Below, one piece after another: positions 57,667-64,000 of a DNA stretch of 64,000 nt (its first letter is position 1; each line of letters begins with the position of its first letter). A program made the position numbers and the translations under genes. The notes below the pieces were generated by a model. That model did no database searches, was not told where the DNA came from, and was given only the letters and a program-made list of their open reading frames with translations. The stretch spans positions 503,748,506 through 503,812,505 of the forward strand of contig NC_057809.1 of the NCBI RefSeq assembly GCF_018294505.1, read 5' to 3'. The DNA comes from Triticum aestivum (taxonomy: Eukaryota > Streptophyta > Magnoliopsida > Poales > Poaceae).

Positions 57667-59922
57667 CAGCCACTCGGCCTACGGCCGAACCCTGTGTCGC
57701 AACAGTGGTGGCCTCCATCTCCGCCCATTATGTCTTGACACGGGCAAAGGCCATCCGCGCACCCTCTATGCACGCCGATCTCTTTACCGCATCGATGCGT
57801 GGCACAACACCAATGAATTGTTGCACTAAACTAAAGTAGCTATTCGGCTTAGGCCCTCCCGGCCACAGGTGATCCACAACAGACCTCATGGCAAGTCCGG
57901 GCAACCTATGGAGCTCGGCCCACTCGTCCATTCGCTCATTCAACAACAGTGGACGGACTTGAGCGTGAAACTGTGACCAGAATAGCTTTTCCACTTCGGG
58001 ACCTTTCTGATCCTTGAAGTACTTGGCCGCATCAGGAGCACTTGCAACCAAATCCACATAGGCGTTCGCAGAACTCCATAGCCGTTCCAGAGGAGCATAC
58101 TTTGGATCTCCGAACTTAGTCCGGAATAAGAAGGGCTTCCCAGACACGATATCTGCAGCTTGATTCAGCTCCTCCTTCGTCGCTCTAATTTTGGAGCGGG
58201 CTTCCTTGGCAGCCACCAGGGCCTTCTCCAGGTCCGTCGCCTTCGCCTGGTTTGCTTCTTCAAGAAGTTGGTAACGGTCAGTGGCATCTTTTCACCCTAT
58301 AGCCATTTTGGCTATTCTTTCCTTGCTCTTGCAATGCACGGCCTGTTCGGCCCTTAACTCTTCGGCCGCCTTTAGAGCGGCCGCATTGCTACTCCTTGCT
58401 TGCTCCTTGGCTCGGGCAAGCTCCGCCCGAAGGGTCTCCACGGTGGCAGCTCCATCTGCAGTCACAACATATTAAAGATACTGGCATCATGCTCCTCTTA
58501 TTATGTGACGATCACCAGAGAAATCACTCACCCCGTGCCTCATCAAGCCGCTGGTTGACAAGCACGATATCGGCATCGACCGCATCAAGTTGCCGCTTTA
58601 GGTCGGTAAAACCATCAGTTCGGCTAGCCACCATAGCCTAAGTCACCTGCACATAAAGGCAGTCGGGTTATTACCTGGGAATATGATCCTCGGGTTGCCG
58701 CCGTTCTTGACGACAACCAGAGTCTCAGGGGCTGCTATCTGTATAGGGCATACCTAACGTGTGCGGTACTATAAAAAACATACACTATTTCATGTACCTC
58801 AAAGCCCTTCAGCAGACTCATAAAGGCTTCGTGCAAACCGCTTTCAGCGGATGAAATCCTTTCAATTACCGTACCCATTAGCGTACGATGCGCTTCCGAG
58901 ACGGCCGCTTGCCTAGAAGATCCTTCAGCACGTCCGACCGCATACTGTACGGTTCCGGACCTTTGCTGCCGCTCTCCTTAGGAACCGGATACTGGGGATT
59001 CCGGGTAGCCAAAGGGTTATCCTCTGGCCTTGGCGGATCCGGAGATACCCTCTGTGACGACACTTCAAGGTCGCCCGCCTCATGAGGCGGGGTGTCAGGG
59101 GGAGGTGTTTCGCTCTCCATCATCTCCGGAAGGAGATCCCCCGAAGACGAACTCTGTCGAGAAGGGCTACGATCCGGACTACAATTTATAAGTATCGGTT
59201 ATTGTGTTCGGAAGTAAGGTAGGATGTTTTCACTGTTAAGTACTTTTCGATTACTTACAGCTCGGTAGAGGGCTGATCCCCGCGTGGACATTGTGTGGCA
59301 AGAATACCCTCCGAGGTAGGACCCTCTGACAAAGATTTCTTCTCCCGTTTGGAAACCTTAGTTTCCGGATCTTCAGGGGTAGTCCTCTTCCTTCCCCGGG
59401 GAGAGAGAATGTCAGATTCTTCCCCTAGTTATCCTCCCTCGCGGAGGCGCTCATTCCCTCAGTTGGAATGAGTAGCGAGTGAGGCCCGCTTTCGCCCTCT
59501 CTATTCCCCCTTCATCTTCCTTTGAGGGCACTGGATAAGGCGCCGGCTCGAGCATCTTGTCCAGCACCGGATTGTCCAAGCCCTCAGGAAGGGGGGCCGA
59601 ACACCTGATCATCTTTGCCTTTGTTATCCAGTCCTGGTCAAAGAGCGACTCTTCAGAATGATGTCATGATAAATAAAAAGACAGCGGGTTCGGCCATGAG
59701 ATGACTTACTTGGGCAGCAGGGCGGTTGCAGCTCAAACCCACGTCCTCGGTGGTGCCCGGACACTCTATTTGGGGTCCGAAGAACGATTTGTACATCTCT
59801 TCGAGCATCATGCCAAGGAAATGCTGAATAGCTCGCAGTCCTTCCGGGTTGAATTCCCACATACGGAGGGGCCGGCGTTTGCAAGGCTGGACTCGACGAA
59901 CTAGCATAACTTGCATTACCAT
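57667..59922 (-). pseudogene. antisense accessory ORF of gypsy element A
   Basis: Minus-strand readings, in order: 59922-59700 ('PLRMWEFNPEGLRAIQHFLG' and 'MYKSFFGPQI'), 59620-59280 (acidic and Pro-rich pieces), 59123-58878 ('MMESETPPPDTPPHEAGDLE', basic tail 'KRPSRKRIV'), 58640-58260 (coiled-coil-like), 58216-57728 ('NQAADIVSGKPFLFRTKFGD', 'PKPNSYFSLVQQFIGVVPRI'). This resembles the gypsy-type transposase-like ORF known in antisense before the 3' LTR of large grass gypsy elements. Several intron-like gaps and stops; function unknown. The solo LTR lies just beyond its 3' end. Confidence 0.65.
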
Positions 59923-60057
59923 AACCAGACTGAAATTTCTCTCGAAGAGATCTCGGATACGGCTCTATAGTATTGGCACATCCTTTGCTGGACCCCAGCT
60001 CAGCCCCCTGCTAATCCATGACATCAGTTGCGATGGGGGGACCAAGCGAAAGGTGGG

Positions 60058-60509
60058 CGAGGGAGTCCTGGATTAGGGGGTCTCCGGACAGCCGAACTAT
60101 ATCCTTTGGCCGGACTGTTGGACTATGAAGATACAAGATTGAAGACTTCGTCCCGTGTCCGGATGGGACTCTACTTGGCGTGGAAGGCATGCTAGGCGAT
60201 ACGGATATGTATATCTCCTCCTTTGTAACCGACCTTGTGTAACCCTAACCCTTTTTGGTGTCTATATAAACCGGAGGGTTTTAGTCCGTAGGATAACATA
60301 CAATCATACCATAGGCTAGCCTCTAGGGTTTAGCCTCTCTAATATCGTGGTAGATCCACTCTTGTACAACCCATATCATCAATATTAATCAAGCAGGACG
60401 TAGGGTTTTACCTGGGTAAAACATCGTGTCCCCTGCCTCCTGTTACCATCCGCCCTAGACGCACAGTTCGGGACCCCCTACCCGAGATTCGCCGGTTTTG
60501 ACACCGACA
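60058..60509 (+). repeat. second gypsy LTR, shared between units A and B
   Basis: 452 bp, CGAGGGAGTCC (first T of TG changed to C) to ACACCGACA. TATA box GTCTATATAAACCGG at about 60259-60273. It is the 3' LTR of unit A and the 5' LTR of unit B. A 21-bp deletion at ACCT relative to 51285-51757 is visible near 60411. Confidence 0.9.
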
Positions 60510-60535
60510 TTGGTGCTTTCATTGAGAGTTCCTCT

Positions 60536-61432
60536 GTGTCATCGCCGTTAGGCTTGATGGCTCCTACAATCATCGATAGCGATGCAGTCCAGGGTGAGAC
60601 TTTTCTCCCCGGACAGATCTTTGTGTTCGGCGGCTTCGCACTGCGGGCCAACTCGCTTGGCCATCTGGAGCAGATCAAAAGTTACGCCCCTGGCCACCAA
60701 GTCAGATTTGGAAGATTAAACTACACGTCCGATGTCCACGGAGACTTGATCTTCGATGGATTCGAGCCTCTGCCTTGTGCGCCAGGCAGTCACGATGAGT
60801 ACGATTTAGCTCTACCATCAGACAGTGTTCAAGAGATCGCACCGGCAACCGCTCCGACCCTTAATTCGGAGCCAGTTGCGCCTCCCATGGACGGGTGGAT
60901 AGACCCCGCCACAGAGGCCACATCCCCAACGGCGATCGAGCCGAATATCGATCTTACCCTTCACGAGAGCCGTGTTGTTAAACTGCCAGATACTTCTCCG
61001 GCCACGGACTCCGAACCGCCTGCGCCCGTTCCTATCGAATCCGGTTGGGCGCCGATCATGGAGTTTACCTCCGCGGATATCTTTCAGCACTCGCCCTTCG
61101 GCGACATACTGAATTCATTAAAGTCTCTCTCCTTATCAGGAAAGTCCTGGCCGAAATATGTCCGGCAGGATTGGGATGCGAATGACAAAGAAATTCGCCG
61201 CCCACCCACCACCCACTTAGTAGCCACTATTGATGACTTAACCGACATGCTCGACTCCGACTCCAAAGACATCCACAATATGGACGACGATGCAGGAGAC
61301 GAACAGGAACCGCTGCCCACAGGGCACTGGACGCCCATTTCATCACATGACGTATACATGGTGGAAACACCAAAAGAAGACGACGACGAGGAACGGAAGG
61401 ACGCAACGAAGGGTTGTCCCCTCGAGAAGTAG
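60536..61432 (+). CDS. gypsy gag N-terminal part, unit B
   Basis: 298 codons beginning MSSPLGLMAPTIIDSD; better preserved than the unit A equivalent. It reads 'FVFGGFALRANSLGHLEQIK', 'DLIFDGFEPLP' and an acidic C-terminus with 'DMDDDAGDEQEP'-like residues (here 'NMDDDAGDEQEP'). It ends with TAG at 61430-61432, probably premature, since similarity to unit A continues in the basic region. Likely part of the capsid polyprotein. Confidence 0.65.
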   Translation: MSSPLGLMAPTIIDSDAVQGETFLPGQIFVFGGFALRANSLGHLEQIKSYAPGHQVRFGRLNYTSDVHGDLIFDGFEPLPCAPGSHDEYDLALPSDSVQEIAPATAPTLNSEPVAPPMDGWIDPATEATSPTAIEPNIDLTLHESRVVKLPDTSPATDSEPPAPVPIESGWAPIMEFTSADIFQHSPFGDILNSLKSLSLSGKSWPKYVRQDWDANDKEIRRPPTTHLVATIDDLTDMLDSDSKDIHNMDDDAGDEQEPLPTGHWTPISSHDVYMVETPKEDDDEERKDATKGCPLEK

Positions 61433-61537
61433 TCAAAGCGGCGGCGTAAGCGCCGCTCCAAATCCCGCCTCGGCAGAAATAACGATCATATAGACCTAGC
61501 GTTAGAGCAGGGTGAACCATCCCCGGACCACGGCAAC

Positions 61538-62784
61538 ATGGAGAATCAAATCGAACAACCCAACTCTGTCAAAGATAATAGTCCGGATGACACCACACCG
61601 GACAGACACCCGGAGCAACAGAATGCCCATCAAAGGCTCATTGCCACCATGAAGAGTCTAAAAAGTAGAAGCAAAGGCTCAAGGCTGCGCAAGACACACT
61701 CAGAATTAGATGGAGTAAAGTGCTCAACACAGCAGCAAAGTACGGCGGTAATCACCCCACCAAGAGATACCCGAAGCGGAAGTTGCTACCTGAATTCGAT
61801 GAGGAGGCCTTAGATCCCCCGCAACCAAAAATTAAAATGGCCATCTGGCCAGATAGACGACCTCACGGCCAACATAGAGCGGCAAACAACGCCACACATA
61901 AGCCAATACACGATCCGCGCGAGGGCTCGCATCAAAAGGACGGCGCAACCAGATCCATCTATGGACCACGCAAGTGCGCTCCAGCATACGATGCAACACA
62001 ACAAACATCCAAACAACGCGGTACACCCAGATAGAGGGGTGCCGCACACCCCCTATGTTTCACTGATGAGTTGCTGGACCATGAATTTCCAGAGGGATTC
62101 AAACCCGTAAACATAGAGGCATACGACGGAACAACAGACCCTGGGGTCTGGATTGAGGACTATATCCTCCATATCCATATGGCTCGAGGAGATGATCTCC
62201 ACGCCATTAAGTATTTACCCCTCAAACTCAAAGGGCCAGCTCGGCACTAGCTTAAAAGCCTCCCCGAAAGCTCCATTGGAAGCTGGGAAGAGCTCGAAGA
62301 CGCTTTTCAGGCAAATTTTCAAGGGACGTATGTCCGGCCTCCGGACGCGGACGATTTGAGTCATATAACTCAACAACCCAGAGAGTCAGCCCGAAAGCTT
62401 TGGAACAAGTTTCTTACTAAAAAGAACCAAATAGTCGACTGTCCGGAAGCCGAAGCCTTGGCAGCTTTTAAGCATAGCGTCCGCGACGAATGGCTTGCCA
62501 GACACCTCGGCCAAGAAAAGCCGAGAACAATGGCAGCATTAACAAGCCTCATGACCCGCTTTTGCGCGAGTGAGGACAACTGGCTAGCCAGATGCAGCAC
62601 CAGCGACCCAAGTACATCCGAAGTTAGAGATGGAAATGGGAAATCACAACGCAGGAAAAATAATACGCGCCAGAATAAAGAAGACAGCCCGAAGAGCATG
62701 GCAGTAAACGCCAGATTCAGAAGCTGTCGGCCAGGGCAGCAAAAGCCGCCCTCTAAGGCAGCAGAGACGAACTGTCCAGCTTAA
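61538..62784 (+). pseudogene. gypsy gag core, unit B
   Basis: Pieces in three readings: 61538-61813 and 61720-62034 (basic linker), then 62089-62784 with 'NIEAYDGTTDPGVWIEDYIL', 'HMARGDDLHAIKYLPL', a TAG in place of Trp at ~62250, 'SWEELEDAFQANFQGTY' and 'KLWNKFLTKKNQIVDC'. The zinc-finger-like sequence follows near 62800-62860. Collinear with 52960-54129. Confidence 0.8.
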
Positions 62785-63161
62785 ACAAAATTCTGGACCA
62801 AATATGTCAGATCCATAGCACCCCTGGTAAACCCGCTAATCATACCCATAGAGAATGTTGGGTCTTCAAGCAGTCCGGCAAGCTCAACGCCGTACACAAG
62901 GGGGAGGATACACCAAGCGAAGACGAGGATGAGCCTCTCAAGCAAGACACTGGGGAACAAAAGAAATTTCCACCAGAAGTCAAAACAGTAAACGTGTTAC
63001 ACATGATCAAGGGGAGAAACAAAGCGGCACTCCCAGAGAAACATGCCCAAGGGCCTATCACCGCGGAGTCCTGCCACTGGTCGTCTCAACCGATCACTTT
63101 CAACCATCGGGATTACTCAGCAAGTATCCGGCGTGCAGGATGGGCTACCTTGGTATTAGAC
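62785..63161 (+). pseudogene. gypsy zinc-finger region and protease start, unit B
   Basis: Frame pieces read 'SGKLNAVHKGEDTPSEDEDE' and 'KFPPEVKTVNVLHMIKGRNK', as in unit A at 54120-54260, then 'SIRRAGWATLVLD' just before the insertion point. The protease active site lies beyond the break and is not in the window. Confidence 0.7.
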
Positions 63162-64000
63162 TGTCACACCCTAGCTAGTCATGCATCAGAGTGTGTGCAT
63201 CATGTTTAAAATTCCATTTAATTTGAAATGGGGATTTGTGAAACCCTAAGAATCATTTTTGAAAATGACCCAAATAAAAATTTCTCCAAAAGGGTCCAAG
63301 AAAATGCTCATGTTGCTCTCTGAAAATATTGGACAGAGATAAAAATCAAATCAATATTTTTAAGAGCTCATAGGTATTTATTTTGGGCATTTGGATTTAA
63401 TGCATAAATATTTACTTTGGAAATATATTAGTTATATATATTAATATATGTCCAAATATTATGCCAATTATAAAGGAGCTCTGGAATAATATATCTAGCT
63501 CCTGCAAAAATTGGCATAAGGTAAATAAATGATTTAATATTTTATTTAAATCAAAACAAATGTCAGAAATTAGAAAACAGAAATAAATAAAAGGGAGGAC
63601 CTTACCTGGGCCTTTTACCTGGCGCCTCTGGCCCAGCCAGCTGGCCGGCCCAGCCCACCTCCTCCTCTGTCGTCTTCGTCCTCGACAGAGGGAGGGGAGT
63701 GTGCCCGGCACGCGCGCGCGCCACCGCGCCACGCCACCTCCCTCCCTGCCTGCCTGCCCCTCCCCTCCTCGTCTGGATGGCCTGGAACGACGCCACGCCC
63801 TCCCCCGTTCTCTCTCACTATCCCTCGGTTCTTCCCCTCCTCTCCCTCGCTCTCTCTCTCACGGCCGAACACCACCATCGCCACCGTTCGCCATAGCAGC
63901 CGTCACCGGCCACCCCTCGCCCCTCCGCTGAGCTCAGGAGCTCCGCCGCGACCCCCTCTTCCTCCCCACCAAGCCAAGCCCCTCGGGAAGCTCTGCATCG
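63162..64000 (+). repeat. start of another LTR retrotransposon, open at the window edge
   Basis: TGTCACACCCTAGCTAGTCA at 63162 interrupts the unit B protease exactly at a TG, preceded by TAGAC (63157-63161) as the likely target duplication. The first 450 bp are AT-rich, the last 400 bp GC-rich, without an intact gene; frames at 63412-63931 are incidental. Family not named. Confidence 0.65.

Larger units (their letters stand above)
51285..60509 (+). mobile_element. gypsy element A: two LTRs, gag, protease, deleted pol, antisense ORF
   Basis: LTRs 51285-51757 and 60058-60509, TGAGGGAGTCC to ACACCGACA. The left flank is GAGAA (51280-51284); the sequence after the second LTR is another internal region, so no right target duplication is visible. 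Inside are gag (52223-54129), protease (54237-54725), a remnant 3' tail, a solo LTR of another family, and an antisense ORF. RT, RNase H and integrase are absent. The primer binding site region after the LTR reads TTGGTGCTTTCATTGAGAG. Confidence 0.88.
60510..63161 (+). mobile_element. gypsy unit B: second internal region, truncated by a further LTR element
   Basis: After the shared LTR the sequence repeats the beginning of the internal region: TTGGTGCTTTCATTGAGAG, gag, zinc-finger region and start of protease. It stops at 63161 in the protease ('GWATLVLD') where another LTR begins. No third copy of the unit LTR is in the window. Confidence 0.85.

Noticed and set aside
1..64000. tRNA, rRNA, CRISPR array, prokaryotic operon or integron
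   Set aside because: None seen; the only tRNA-like strings are primer binding sites beside LTRs.

Overview
The window reads as nuclear DNA of a Triticeae grass (wheat, Aegilops or barley type). The evidence is the BARE1/WIS/Angela-type copia LTRs that open 'TGTTGGAAATATGCCC' or 'TGAAGGAAATATGCCC', Stowaway MITEs with 'CTCCCTCCGT' ends, a CACTA element opening 'CACTAGTAGAAAAC', gypsy elements with an antisense accessory ORF, and intron-rich plant genes. No bacterial, organellar, rRNA, tRNA or CRISPR feature was found. Family names rest on recognition of termini and protein motifs, not on a database search.

Layout. (1) 1-13517 is a nest of LTR retrotransposons. A minus-strand BARE-type copia element leaves the window on the left; its 5' LTR (3773-5019 plus 12976-13468) is split by a plus-strand element (5020-12975). 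That inner element has copia LTRs and copia gag, but carries gypsy RNase H-integrase in place of copia pol. (2) 13518-24791 is a decayed PIF/Harbinger-like transposon with a Myb/SANT-like ORF and a separate RNase H1 N-terminal-like domain. The Myb/SANT ORF is split by a full-length BARE-type element (14812-23527, target duplication CAGAC).

(3) 24.9-48.6 kb is a gene island. It holds a SUVR5-type histone methyltransferase (26374-35819, 12 exons by my count including a 5' UTR exon, 1632 codons), a DEDDh-type RNA exonuclease 4-like gene with eroded catalytic residues (44159-45869, 7 exons), and a minus-strand membrane-anchored P-loop protein gene (46285-48575, 2 exons) convergent with it. Small MITEs, an old LTR relic and local tandem duplications fill the introns and spacers. 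(4) 49551-51284 is the 5' part of a CACTA transposon, cut by a gypsy element. (5) 51285-63161 is gypsy: LTR, internal region, LTR, internal region, in the same orientation. The first unit lacks reverse transcriptase and integrase and contains a solo LTR of another family (56103-57661). (6) 63162-64000 is the start of a further LTR element inserted in the second gypsy copy.

The three host genes look functional at the level of open frames and splice sites; nearly all transposon genes are broken. The genes share no obvious pathway: one modifies chromatin, one resembles an RNA-processing nuclease, and one is a membrane P-loop protein of unknown role. Exon boundaries were read by eye from GT/AG sites, frame continuity and protein motifs, and have no transcript support here.
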